64,000 nucleotides of DNA from an uncultured Solobacterium sp. (lineage in GTDB: Bacteria; Bacillota_I; Bacilli_A; Erysipelotrichales; Erysipelotrichaceae): contig URYK01000003.1 of the NCBI GenBank assembly GCA_900552125.1, forward strand, positions 62,001 through 126,000, read 5' to 3'. The notes under the pieces were generated by a model. It searched no databases. It saw only the letters and a list, made by a program, of their open reading frames with translations, and was not told the origin of the DNA. The translations under genes and the position numbers were made by a program. Each line of letters begins with the position of its first letter. Within the stretch, counting starts at the first letter, position 1. This document shows positions 34,122 through 41,999 of this stretch, piece by piece.

Positions 34122-35753
34122 ATGGAAACAATAAATGGTAGTTTATTTAAAGACATGTTGGCAAGCGGTGCCAATAATCTGTCTAATAAATTTAGTGAAA
34201 TTGATGCGTTAAACGTATTCCCAGTTCCAGATGGAGATACTGGTACGAATATGTCTTTAACATTTAATGCAGGGGTAAAAGATGCTTTAGCATGCAGCAG
34301 TGATGATGTCTGCGAGATAGCAAAAGTATTGTCAAAAGGACTTTTGATGGGAGCTCGTGGAAATTCTGGAGTTATTACTTCACAGATTTTCAGAGGTCTA
34401 TATCAAGGCGTTGATGGAATGAAAGAAATCAACGGATTCCAATTGGCAAATGCTCTAGTTCAGGGATCTCGAGTAGCTTATAAGGCTGTTATGCGTCCAG
34501 TTGAAGGAACAATCTTAACTGTTGTTCGTGAAGCTGCTGACTATACATATGCTTATGCAACTTCAACACAGGATGTTACCGTAACGCAGGTTATGGAAAA
34601 AATGGTGCAGGAAGCAAAAGAATCATTAGAACGTACACCAGAGTTATTGCCTGTTTTAAAAGAAGTAGGCGTTGTAGATAGCGGTGGAGCTGGATTAGTT
34701 ACTATTTTTGAAGGTTTTTTATCTGCATTAAATGGTAATGTCATTCAAAAAGAAGAAGTAAGTGAAACAAGTGAAGGGGTACAATCTTCATTAGAAAGCG
34801 AAGAATTTGGTTACTGTACTGAATTTATTATTCGTTTGTCTGAGCGTGGAATGAAAAACTTTAAAGAAGAGTCACTACGTGATTCTTTGGCAAGTATCGG
34901 TAATTCTATTGTTTGTGTACAAGATGACGATATTGTTAAAGTGCATGTTCACACATTAACACCAGGTGATGCTTTAAATATGGGGCAGCGTTATGGTGAG
35001 TTTGTGAAGTTAAAAGTTGAAAATATGCAGGAACAGCATGAAAATATCATGTTGAATGCTACAGTTGAAAAAGCACCTGCTGAAGAAATGCCAAAAAGCA
35101 AATATGCAATTATTACAGTTGCGGCTGGTGATGGGTTAAAAGAAATGTTTACAGAACTTCGTGCTGATTATGTAATCAGCGGAGGACAGACTATGAATCC
35201 ATCTACTGAAGACTTTGTGCAGGCAATTGAAAAAGTAAATGCTGAACATATCTTCATTCTACCAAATAACTCAAATATTGTACTTGCGGCTCAGCAGGCA
35301 GCTAGTGTATGTGAAGATCAGCATATTGAAGTTATTCCTACTAAAACCATTCCTCAAGGATTAAGCGCATGTATTATGTTTAATCCTGAAGTTGATTTTG
35401 ATATGAATTTATCTGAAATGACTGATGCGATTGCACTTGTAAAAACTGGACAGGTAACTTATGCAATCAAAGATACAATGTTCGAAGGTATGGAGATCCG
35501 TGAAGGAGATTTCATGGGAATTCTAGAAAAGGACATTGTTGTGACAAATACAGATAAGTTTGAAACAACTCGTCAGTTAATTCAATCTATGATTGACGAT
35601 GATAGTGAAATCGTCACATTGATTTATGGTGAAGATATTAAGGAAGATGAAGCACAGGAAATTGCAACATACATTGAAGATAATTATGATGTAGAAGTTG
35701 AAGTTCATAATGGTGAACAGCCTGTATATAGCTTTATTTTAGGAGTAGAATAA
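34122..35753 (+). CDS. fakA: Fatty acid kinase A (DhaL/YloV type)
   Basis: A 543-residue kinase that phosphorylates fatty acids bound to FakB proteins, feeding phospholipid synthesis. The N-terminal DhaL (DAK2) domain opens METINGSLFKDM, with the Mg-ATP motif NVFPVPDGDTGTNMSLT and GARGNSGVI. A middle domain and a C-terminal YloV-type domain follow (SGGQTMNPST, LPNNSNI). I start it at the second ATG (34122), where the family starts. The first (34116) is only two codons before. No fakB gene is in the window. A terminator follows at once. Confidence 0.93.
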   Translation: METINGSLFKDMLASGANNLSNKFSEIDALNVFPVPDGDTGTNMSLTFNAGVKDALACSSDDVCEIAKVLSKGLLMGARGNSGVITSQIFRGLYQGVDGMKEINGFQLANALVQGSRVAYKAVMRPVEGTILTVVREAADYTYAYATSTQDVTVTQVMEKMVQEAKESLERTPELLPVLKEVGVVDSGGAGLVTIFEGFLSALNGNVIQKEEVSETSEGVQSSLESEEFGYCTEFIIRLSERGMKNFKEESLRDSLASIGNSIVCVQDDDIVKVHVHTLTPGDALNMGQRYGEFVKLKVENMQEQHENIMLNATVEKAPAEEMPKSKYAIITVAAGDGLKEMFTELRADYVISGGQTMNPSTEDFVQAIEKVNAEHIFILPNNSNIVLAAQQAASVCEDQHIEVIPTKTIPQGLSACIMFNPEVDFDMNLSEMTDAIALVKTGQVTYAIKDTMFEGMEIREGDFMGILEKDIVVTNTDKFETTRQLIQSMIDDDSEIVTLIYGEDIKEDEAQEIATYIEDNYDVEVEVHNGEQPVYSFILGVE

Positions 35754-35754
35754 G

Positions 35755-35777
35755 ACCTGAGAAATCAGGTTTTTTTC
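35755..35777 (+). terminator. Terminator of asp23-fakA
   Basis: ACCTGA-GAAA-TCAGGT followed by seven T, one base after the stop codon. Confidence 0.92.
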
Positions 35778-35894
35778 TTTTTTCTGATTATTTCTTTTAT
35801 GAAGAATTATATTTTATTAAAAGAATAGGCAAGATTAATGACATATAAGCTTACTTTATGTATAATATGTAAAAGAAAGTGAGGGAAAAATATT

Positions 35895-36068
35895 ATGACA
35901 TGGATGTGCGATATTTGCGGATATGTATATGATGGAGAAGATTTCACAAAAGAGCCAGATGATTATGTATGTCCGTTATGTGATCATGGAAAAGAACATT
36001 TTCATCAGCGTGATATGGAATCTGAAATAGAATCTGCGACAAATCAGTTTTTCGCAATTAATAAATAG
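35895..36068 (+). CDS. Rubredoxin-like protein
   Basis: A 57-residue protein. CDICGYVYDGE and CPLC form the two Cys pairs that bind one iron atom, and FTKEPDDYVCP between them is the usual rubredoxin spacer. The acidic C-terminal tail (MESEIESATNQF) is longer than in classic rubredoxin. Such proteins pass single electrons to peroxide- or oxygen-reducing enzymes in anaerobes. The partner is not identifiable here. GTGAGGGA precedes the ATG, and a promoter with TATAAT at 35861-35866 lies upstream. Confidence 0.88.
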   Translation: MTWMCDICGYVYDGEDFTKEPDDYVCPLCDHGKEHFHQRDMESEIESATNQFFAINK

Positions 36069-36071
36069 ATA

Positions 36072-36118
36072 AAGAAGCTGCTATGATTGATTAAGCAATC
36101 ATTAAGCAGCTTCTTTTA
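36072..36118. terminator. Terminator, probably bidirectional
   Basis: GAAGCTGCT-ATGATTG pairs with CAATCAT-AGCAGCTTC around ATTAAG, followed by TTTT. On the other strand it follows the TGA of the minus-strand heavy-metal-domain gene. Confidence 0.85.
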
Positions 36119-36466
36119 TCATTGTTCTATGAGTTTATAGCCTAATTCTTCTACACAAGTGAATATTTCTTGTTGATTGATAGTTTTATTACTGTAAATA
36201 TCTACTGTATTTTTCTTTAAGCTAACATCTGATTTTACATTATCTAATTGATCAAGTCCTTGTTTGATTTTTGCGGCACAGTTTTCACAATGCATTCCTT
36301 CCGCTTTGTATTATTTATGATATGCATAGTCTTTAGGATTCACTTTTTCTTTTAAAACAGAAGTATTGCTTCCACCGCAACAGCCATTTTGAATTCTTTT
36401 TCTTGATTGTCTAAATGCAAATACAGTATACAATATCAGAACTGTTACGATTATAAAGGTAGCCAT
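36119..36466 (-). pseudogene. Membrane-anchored heavy-metal-associated domain protein, split by an in-frame stop
   Basis: From the ATG at 36466 (GAGGTGATC before it) the minus strand encodes a membrane helix, a CCGG cluster and a charged linker, 51 residues in all. A TAA then occurs at 36311-36313. The same frame continues without a break for 63 residues: GMHCENCAAKIKQGLDQ and then a complete HMA (CopZ-like) fold ending at the TGA at 36119-36121. I recall intact proteins with membrane helix, GCCGG and HMA domain in this order in Firmicutes. So one base change probably created the stop. The HMA part has no ribosome site or start of its own at a useful distance. Confidence 0.8.
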
Positions 36467-36489
36467 ATGATCACCTCGATTCTGCTTAA

Positions 36490-36518
36490 AGTTTATCACG
36501 GCTAACTTTGTTCGTCAA
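36490..36518 (-). promoter_or_regulatory. Promoter of the heavy-metal-domain gene
   Basis: On the minus strand TTGACG (36518-36513) and TAAACT (36495-36490) are 17 bases apart. A single GTTAG half-site (minus strand, about 36501-36505) lies in the spacer, hinting at control by the same regulator as the divergent feo operon. Confidence 0.65.
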
Positions 36519-36587
36519 GAAAATTAAAAAAGTTGGGTAAATTACTTGACAAAAATTAATGAAAGGGCTTTCTAGAAACAAATTGTA

Positions 36588-36644
36588 TTGACTTGTGAGT
36601 TAGCCTGTGCTAATATTTGTGTGTAAAGGTTAGCGTATTCTAAC
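36588..36644 (+). promoter_or_regulatory. Promoter and paired GTTAG boxes of the second feo operon
   Basis: TTGACT (36588-36593) and TAATAT (36611-36616) are 17 bases apart. A 16-base inverted repeat, GTTAG-N6-CTAAT with inner symmetry TTAGC-N4-GCTAA (36599-36614), covers the spacer and the -10. A second, GTTAG-CGTATT-CTAAC (36629-36644), covers the early transcript. The half-site resembles the TTAG/CTAA arms of DtxR/IdeR iron boxes, so iron-dependent repression is likely. The regulator gene is not in the window. Confidence 0.7.
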
Positions 36645-36661
36645 AAAAGGAGGTTGACTTT

Positions 36662-36874
36662 ATGATTTTAACATCAGCACCAATAGGAAAAGATTTTCAA
36701 ATAGCTAAAATTAGTGGCAGAGATGAAGTTCGCAGTCATCTAGCATCTTTGGGATTTGTAGAAGGAGCCAATGTTAGTGTGGTGAATGAATTAAATGGTA
36801 ATGTAATCATCCATGTGAAAAATACGCGTATTGCATTAGATAGGTCATTATCTAACCGCATTCATGTTAAGTAG
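36662..36874 (+). CDS. FeoA-domain protein (second operon, first copy)
   Basis: A 70-residue SH3-like FeoA domain protein. It starts MILTSAPIGKDFQIAKI and has SHLASLGFVEGANVSVV with a final ALDRSLSNRI. This is the variant FeoA form that occurs paired with a normal FeoA in many Firmicutes. AAAGGAGG precedes the ATG. It begins feoA-feoA-feoB-Cys-rich protein. The role of having two FeoA proteins for one FeoB is not settled. Confidence 0.9.
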   Translation: MILTSAPIGKDFQIAKISGRDEVRSHLASLGFVEGANVSVVNELNGNVIIHVKNTRIALDRSLSNRIHVK

Positions 36875-36886
36875 GAGGGAATTAGT

Positions 36887-37108
36887 ATGACTTTAAATGA
36901 AGTAAAGCCAGGGAAAACAGTGACGATTCGCAAATTGCTTTTAACTGGATCGATGAAGAAAAAGATGATGGATATGGGTCTTACCAAAAATACCGAAGTA
37001 TATGTTCGTAAAGTAGCTCCATTAGGGGATCCTATTGAACTGACTGTACGAGGATATGAGCTTAGTATTCGTAAAGCGGATGCATCTTTGATTGAAGTAG
37101 ATGCTTAA
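36887..37108 (+). CDS. feoA: FeoA (second operon, second copy)
   Basis: A 73-residue FeoA of the standard kind, with KKKMMDMGLTKNTEVYV, KVAPLGDPIELTVRGYEL and a final LIEVDA. It is more like the FeoA of the first operon (676-909) than like its own neighbour. It starts 12 bases after the preceding gene behind TAGGAGGG. The gap of 47 bases to feoB holds another GTTAG box. Confidence 0.92.
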   Translation: MTLNEVKPGKTVTIRKLLLTGSMKKKMMDMGLTKNTEVYVRKVAPLGDPIELTVRGYELSIRKADASLIEVDA

Positions 37109-37125
37109 TTTTTTTTAGAAATTGA

Positions 37126-37141
37126 GTTAGTTTCAACTAAC
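37126..37141 (+). promoter_or_regulatory. GTTAG box before the second feoB
   Basis: GTTAGTT-TC-AACTAAC is a perfect 16-base palindrome, 14 bases before the feoB start. It has the same arms and spacing as the boxes at 36599 and 36629. An internal site may repress or tune feoB separately from the two feoA genes. Confidence 0.6.
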
Positions 37142-37155
37142 ATAGGAGGGATCGT

Positions 37156-39300
37156 ATGAAAAGAATTGCATTAGTAGGTAATCCAAACTGTGGAAAAACA
37201 ACAATGTTTAATGCTTTAACTGGCAGTAATCAATATGTAGGTAACTGGCCAGGTGTAACTGTAGAGAAAAAGGAAGGTAAATTAAAAGGTCATAAAGATG
37301 TAATTTTAACTGACCTACCTGGGATTTATTCTTTGTCACCATATTCTTTAGATGAAGTTGTCGCTAGAAATTATTTAATCAATGAACAGCCAGATGTTAT
37401 TATCAACATTATTGATGCGACAAACTTAGAAAGAAATTTATATTTGACTACACAGCTTCAGGAAACAGGTATTCCAGTAATTGGTGCTTTAAATATGATG
37501 GATATCATTGAACAGGAAAAAACGGAAATCAACACAAAGAAGCTGTCTAATGTTTTAGGTATTCCGATTGTGGAGGTATCAGCTTTAAAGAATCGCGGAT
37601 TAGATGCTTTAATCGAAGGGGCTGTAAAATTATTAGGAACGAAATGTCATTATCCAAGCTGTTATAGTGATTTATTGAAAACATCATTAGATCAGATTTT
37701 ATCATTTCCTAATGTAATGAATAAAGAAAATAGAAGTCTGTGGTACGCGGTAAAATATCTCGAAAATGATGAAAAAATGATGGAAACTGCGGATTTAAAT
37801 GCACAGGAAAAAAATGATTTAAATACGATACGTACAAAATTAGAAGATGAATATGACGATGATGCAGAAAGTATTATTACGAATGCTCGTTATGAATTTA
37901 TTGCAGAAGTATTAAAAGAAACATATAAGAAAAAAACACAAGGTATGACGATCAGTGATAAGATTGACCGTGTTGTGACAAATCGCTGGGCGGCACTTCC
38001 AATCTTTGCATTGGTTATGTATATTGTTTACTATGTATCAGTTACAACTGTTGGTACATATGTAACAGACTGGACAAATGATGTATTGTTTGGTGAAATT
38101 ATTCCACCTACTGTTGAGAGTTTCTTAGTTTCAATTGGTACAGCAGACTGGCTAGTTTCCTTGATTGTAGATGGAATTGTTGCAGGAATCGGTGCAGTAT
38201 TAGGATTTGTACCACAAATGCTTGTTTTATTCTTGTTCCTAGCAATATTGGAAGATTGTGGATACATGGCAAGAATTGCCTTCATCATGGATCGTATCTT
38301 TAGAAAATTTGGTCTTTCTGGGAAATCTTTTATTCCAATGCTGATTGGTACAGGATGTGGGGTTCCGGGTGTAATGGCAAGCAGAACAATTGAAAATGAA
38401 AAAGATCGTCGTATGACAATCATGACAACAACTTTTATTCCTTGTAGTGCGAAATTACCTATTATTGCGTTAATTGCTGGGGCTTTATTTAACGAAGCTA
38501 GCTGGGTAGCTCCTAGTGCTTATTTTGTAGGTATTGCGGCTATTATAATCTCTGGAATCATGTTAAAGAAAACACGTATGTTTGCAGGAGATCCTTCTCC
38601 ATTTGTTATGGAATTACCTGCGTATCATATGCCAAAGGTAATGAATGTATTACGTAGTATGTGGGAACGTGGTTCTAGCTTCATTAAAAAAGCTGGAAGC
38701 ATCATCTTATTATCAACTATCTTTATCTGGTTTACATCTAGATTTGGTATGGTAAATGGAAGCTTCACAATGTTAGAAGAAACAGAATTGAATCAAAGTT
38801 TCTTAGCTAATATTGGTTCTGTAATAGCACCAATTTTTGCGCCATTAGGTTGGGGAAACTGGCAGGCAAGTGTAGCAGCTATCACAGGTTTAGTCGCAAA
38901 AGAAAATGTAGTCGCAACCTTTGGTATTCTATTCGGATTTGCAGAAGTTGCAGAAGATGGTGTAGAAATCTGGGGTACTTTAGCACAAAGTTTTACAGTT
39001 GCGGCAGCATATTCATTCCTAGTATTTAACTTATTATGTGCTCCATGTTTTGCAGCTATTGGTGCTATTAAACGTGAAATGAATAACACAAAATGGACAA
39101 TCTTTGCAATCGCATATCAATGTATTTTCGCTTATTTAATTAGCTTTATGATTTATCAGTTCGCAAATACAATTATAACTGGTTCATTTGGTATTGGTGT
39201 TATACTAGCGTTTGTTGTATTCGTAGGCTTTATCTATTTCTTATTCCGTCCAGAAAGAAAAGAAGATGCTTCTTTCAAAGAAGCACATGCTAAAGCATAA
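37156..39300 (+). CDS. feoB: FeoB, ferrous iron transporter (second copy)
   Basis: A 714-residue Fe(II) transporter. The G domain shows GNPNCGKTT (G1, residues 8-16), GVT, DLPG, NMMD and a G5 VSALKN. The membrane part has both Gate motifs (MLIGTGCGVPGVM and CFAAIGAIKRE). Compared with the first FeoB it has about 40 extra C-terminal residues, one more membrane helix and a charged tail rich in Lys and Glu. AGGAGGGAT precedes the ATG. It is followed 30 bases later by a Cys-rich partner gene. Confidence 0.96.
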   Translation: MKRIALVGNPNCGKTTMFNALTGSNQYVGNWPGVTVEKKEGKLKGHKDVILTDLPGIYSLSPYSLDEVVARNYLINEQPDVIINIIDATNLERNLYLTTQLQETGIPVIGALNMMDIIEQEKTEINTKKLSNVLGIPIVEVSALKNRGLDALIEGAVKLLGTKCHYPSCYSDLLKTSLDQILSFPNVMNKENRSLWYAVKYLENDEKMMETADLNAQEKNDLNTIRTKLEDEYDDDAESIITNARYEFIAEVLKETYKKKTQGMTISDKIDRVVTNRWAALPIFALVMYIVYYVSVTTVGTYVTDWTNDVLFGEIIPPTVESFLVSIGTADWLVSLIVDGIVAGIGAVLGFVPQMLVLFLFLAILEDCGYMARIAFIMDRIFRKFGLSGKSFIPMLIGTGCGVPGVMASRTIENEKDRRMTIMTTTFIPCSAKLPIIALIAGALFNEASWVAPSAYFVGIAAIIISGIMLKKTRMFAGDPSPFVMELPAYHMPKVMNVLRSMWERGSSFIKKAGSIILLSTIFIWFTSRFGMVNGSFTMLEETELNQSFLANIGSVIAPIFAPLGWGNWQASVAAITGLVAKENVVATFGILFGFAEVAEDGVEIWGTLAQSFTVAAAYSFLVFNLLCAPCFAAIGAIKREMNNTKWTIFAIAYQCIFAYLISFMIYQFANTIITGSFGIGVILAFVVFVGFIYFLFRPERKEDASFKEAHAKA

Positions 39301-39330
39301 GTAAATCTATAGAAAAGAGGTGTTGTATAT

Positions 39331-39501
39331 ATGGCTACAATCATTATATCCGTATTACTTCTAGTATTAATTGTCTTTTGTATACGAAATATCCATCATC
39401 AGGATTCCTGTAGTAAAGGCTGCGGAAGCTGTTCAAAGGGTTGTATGCAGGGTTCATCTCTTTATGAGGCTTATAAAAAAGGAGAACATCAGAATATATA
39501 A
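39331..39501 (+). CDS. FeoB-associated Cys-rich membrane protein (second operon)
   Basis: A 56-residue protein: an N-terminal membrane helix (residues 3-18), then CSKGCGSCSKGC (residues 27-38) and the C-terminal motif SLYEAYKK. The same plan is seen in the protein after the first feoB (2973-3164), which ends FYEDYKK. The function is not established. The Cys cluster suggests a metal relay at FeoB. AAGAGGTG precedes the ATG, and a terminator follows. Confidence 0.83.
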   Translation: MATIIISVLLLVLIVFCIRNIHHQDSCSKGCGSCSKGCMQGSSLYEAYKKGEHQNI

Positions 39502-39505
39502 ATAG

Positions 39506-39549
39506 AAGTGGTCCCAAAAGTTAGTTCAACTTAGGGATCACTTTTAATT
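39506..39549 (+). terminator. Terminator of the second feo operon
   Basis: AAGTGGTCCC (39506-39515) pairs with GGGATCACTT (39534-39543), followed by TTAATTT. The loop includes GTTAGTTCAACTT, which looks like the GTTAG boxes but is asymmetric. Confidence 0.75.
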
Positions 39550-39680
39550 TAAAGTAGTATAAAGAATTTGAATTGCAAGGATGTGATATATTCTTTGCAT
39601 ATTGTTTTTACTCCTTGATTCTATATTGGTTTTAGTTTTCTGAGATGGTATAATATCGTTGTTATTAGAGGAGAAATGTT

Positions 39681-40286
39681 ATGGATGTAAAGATGTTTGA
39701 TGATGAATTAGAAAGTGTTTGGAATGATTTTGAGTTACTTCATTATCGTTTAAGCAATGAGCTGGAAGAACGATTAAATGTTTTGATCAAACAGCCAAAG
39801 GAACAGCTTGATGATGAATCATATCTTAAAATAATGTTTATGAAAGGGGTGCGTTATGAGGAGCTGGAAAATAAAAATGCTGCTCGATATTGTGCTATGC
39901 GAATGTTAGCTATTCAGGAATGTATTAAAAATCCTCGAAAAAAACGTCCTCATTTATTAGATATCAAAGGTTACACCTGTAACGAAGATATGTTAAGGTT
40001 TATTGATCGTTATACAGAATTTTTAGAAGATACTTATAAAAACATTAATCGTCGATTAGCAATGATTATTGGTATTTTGTTTCTTGTAGTTTTTATTATC
40101 TTGTTTTTCGTATTAGATATACCATTCTTTGGTGCGGCTATAGAAAGTCTGATGATTGGAATATTAACATATTTGGTTCAGAAAAGAAGAATGCAGATAA
40201 TGTTTCAAAAAAATCAGCTAAAGGCAATTGAGAAATATGTAGAAGAAATAGTATTAGGATTTGATCGCGTATATCGCTATATGTAG
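39681..40286 (+). CDS. Hypothetical protein with two C-terminal membrane helices
   Basis: A 201-residue protein I do not recognise. The N-terminal 125 residues are soluble, helical and acidic. Two hydrophobic segments (about residues 126-146 and 149-165) follow, then a basic helical tail (KRRMQIMFQKNQLKAIEKY). The layout suggests both ends are in the cytoplasm. GAGGAGA precedes the ATG, and strong terminators stand on both sides, so it is a single-gene unit. Confidence 0.7.
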   Translation: MDVKMFDDELESVWNDFELLHYRLSNELEERLNVLIKQPKEQLDDESYLKIMFMKGVRYEELENKNAARYCAMRMLAIQECIKNPRKKRPHLLDIKGYTCNEDMLRFIDRYTEFLEDTYKNINRRLAMIIGILFLVVFIILFFVLDIPFFGAAIESLMIGILTYLVQKRRMQIMFQKNQLKAIEKYVEEIVLGFDRVYRYM

Positions 40287-40313
40287 AAAACACATGTATT
40301 CATGTGTTTTTTT
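40287..40313. terminator. Bidirectional terminator
   Basis: AAAACACATG-TATT-CATGTGTTTT with a T run. It ends the preceding gene and touches the stop codon of the converging minus-strand gene at 40312. Confidence 0.88.
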
Positions 40314-40824
40314 ATAATTTATTACGTTCGTTGACAATTGCATCCCAAGTAGCTTTACCTATGACTCCATCTATATTTAAATCATATAAATATTGGAATT
40401 GCTGAACCATAGTTGTTGTTCTTGGCCCGTAAATTCCATCAACAGGGATAGGGCGAAGACAAGGATTTTTAGCTGCTATTTCATTTAAATATTCCTGCAT
40501 TTTATAAACAGATATGCCTTGTGCTCCAGAGCTTAAGAAGAAAGAACGGCTAGCAACTGGAATATTTGTGACAATATTCAGTTCTCTTAGTTTGTTTACA
40601 ATGGTATCCCATGTCATTACATCAATTTGTCCAGTAACTGGAAGTCCAGCATAGCTTTGCCATTCTCTTACTGCCTGTTCTGTTCTTGTGCCAAATACTC
40701 CATCTTGAAGGTTTCTAGTACTAATAAAGTTACGATCCTGCATTAGGTTTAAATACCCCTGCATCTTATTTACACCTATTCCGATATTACCTGATTTTAG
40801 TGGTTCGTTATGAATCATTTTCAC
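40312..40824 (-). CDS. Peptidoglycan-binding domain protein (two PG_binding_1 repeats)
   Basis: A 170-residue protein made of two peptidoglycan-binding repeats. The first runs over about residues 14-75 (VNKMQGYLNLM, DGVFGTRTEQAVREWQ, GLPVTGQIDVMTWDTIV) and the second over about 102-165 (VYKMQEYLNEI, DGIYGPRTTTMVQQFQ, NIDGVIGKATWDAIV). There is no signal peptide or catalytic domain. It either acts inside the cell or leaves by another route, as do some phage- or spore-type wall-binding proteins. AAGGAGATG precedes the ATG. Confidence 0.87.
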   Translation of the reverse strand: MKMIHNEPLKSGNIGIGVNKMQGYLNLMQDRNFISTRNLQDGVFGTRTEQAVREWQSYAGLPVTGQIDVMTWDTIVNKLRELNIVTNIPVASRSFFLSSGAQGISVYKMQEYLNEIAAKNPCLRPIPVDGIYGPRTTTMVQQFQYLYDLNIDGVIGKATWDAIVNERNKL

Positions 40825-40990
40825 ATCTCCTTTCCTTACAGTATATTGAGTAATGAAAATGATGCATATATACTAGCCTAGCTTTTTGATTGTTTTGTCT
40901 ATTTCTTTAGGATGTTTGGTTATGAGGGGATTAAATAATTATTACATTTTTAGCGAAAAATGTCTTGTTTCTTGTTTTTTACAATACATG

Positions 40991-41063
40991 TAAAATATTT
41001 CGGAAAATATTTTTTGATTTTTTTCATAAAAAGTGTTGCAAAATTGATTTTGTCGTGTATAAT
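40991..41063 (+). promoter_or_regulatory. AT-rich hairpin and promoter ahead of the T-box leader
   Basis: The stretch 40825-40990 is AT-rich and holds no gene that I can see. A small perfect hairpin, ACATTTTT-AGCG-AAAAATGT, lies at about 40944-40963. At 40991-41017, AAAATATTT-CGGA-AAATATTTT followed by T could end transcription. TTGCAA (41036-41041) and TATAAT (41058-41063), 16 bases apart, are the promoter of the T-box transcript. Confidence 0.65.
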
Positions 41064-41078
41064 ACTAATATAAATTAA

Positions 41079-41309
41079 CAACAAGGAACAGAAGTAGTAC
41101 ACTTGGAAACTTGCATAGAGAGCCTGCGCTGTGGTGAAAGCAGGAGAGGGAAAAGAGTGGAACGTGTCTGGGAGTTGGATTGTCGAAATAAACGTATGAG
41201 GCAATTCCGTAGATCCTAACGTTATAGGAGAGAGTCGTCCGTTTTAAGCGGGCGGAAGTAAGGTGGTACCGCGAGCAATCGTCCTTTCATTATGGAAGGA
41301 CGTTTTTTT
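41079..41309 (+). ncRNA. T-box leader, arginine (CGU) specifier predicted
   Basis: The conserved T-box AAGGTGGTACCGCG is at 41260-41273, followed by the terminator GTCCTTTCAT/ATGGAAGGAC with a T run (41280-41309). Stem I has the AGAGAG and GGTGAAAG elements. Its lower helix CAGA/TCTG (41089-41092 with 41167-41170) and the upper helix CACTT/GAGTG bound the specifier loop. The loop's 5' strand is AGTAGTA and its 3' strand GAACGTG. By the usual GAA-codon-purine pattern the specifier is CGT at 41163-41165, arginine. The T-box TGGT should pair with a tRNA ending ACCA. Uncharged tRNA-Arg would switch on the transporter genes that follow. Confidence 0.9.
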
Positions 41310-41339
41310 CGTTATAAATGAGAGAGAGGAAGGTAGTTT

Positions 41340-41999
41340 ATGAGTATTAATTTCAATATTGAAATCATACAGGAATTCTGGAAGCTATTATTAAGTGGGG
41401 TTCCTGTTATCCTAGGGTTATCCCTTGCATCAGCATTTTTGGGGACAATAATTGCAATTGTTACGGTATTTTTACGTAGAGTAAATAAAGTACTTAATTT
41501 TATTGTTGCGGCATATATCGATTTATTCCGAGGAACTCCAGTTTATGTTCAGTTATTCTTTATTTATTTTGGTATTCCAGGATTGCTTGGCTTTAATTTA
41601 GATATGTGGCCAGCTGCTATTATTGTATTCTCCTTAAACTCAGGAGCGTATATGTCAGAAATCATGCGTGCTGGTATTGATGGAATTGATGTAGGACAAA
41701 TAGAAGCTGCGAAAGCTTTAGGGGTATCACAAAAGGATATTACCAAAGATATTATTCTCCCTTTAGCAATTCGAAATGTATTACCTGCAATTATCAATGA
41801 GTTTATCACATTGACAAAAGAAACATCAGTTGTTTCAGTTGTTGGTCTACATGACATGATGTATTGGTTCTATGTTGTTAAAAATCAGACATTCTCTGAT
41901 TTTGAACCATTATTAATTGTATTTATCGTTTACTACCTGATGAATAAAGTATTATCGTTTATTGGTAAGAAAATAGAAAGGAAGCTGCAGTATGATTAA
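41340..41999 (+). CDS. Amino-acid ABC transporter permease
   Basis: A 219-residue HisM/GlnP-type permease with five membrane helices. The ATPase-contact motif (EAA loop) is visible as EAAKALGVSQKDITKDIILP. The N-terminal FRGTPVYVQLFFIYFG region is typical of polar amino-acid importers. Order is permease, ATPase, binding protein, all behind the T-box. The predicted substrate is arginine, from the T-box specifier only. AGAGGAAGG precedes the ATG. Confidence 0.93.
   Translation: MSINFNIEIIQEFWKLLLSGVPVILGLSLASAFLGTIIAIVTVFLRRVNKVLNFIVAAYIDLFRGTPVYVQLFFIYFGIPGLLGFNLDMWPAAIIVFSLNSGAYMSEIMRAGIDGIDVGQIEAAKALGVSQKDITKDIILPLAIRNVLPAIINEFITLTKETSVVSVVGLHDMMYWFYVVKNQTFSDFEPLLIVFIVYYLMNKVLSFIGKKIERKLQYD

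Noticed and set aside
39520..39533. GTTAGTTCAACTT in the second feo terminator as a further regulator box
   Set aside because: The arms do not have the CTAAC partner at the right spacing, and the bases form the loop of a clear terminator.
40944..41017. Possible small RNA or CRISPR-like repeats in the AT-rich gap
   Set aside because: Only two unrelated AT-rich hairpins are present, with no repeated unit. They fit terminator or promoter-proximal structure.
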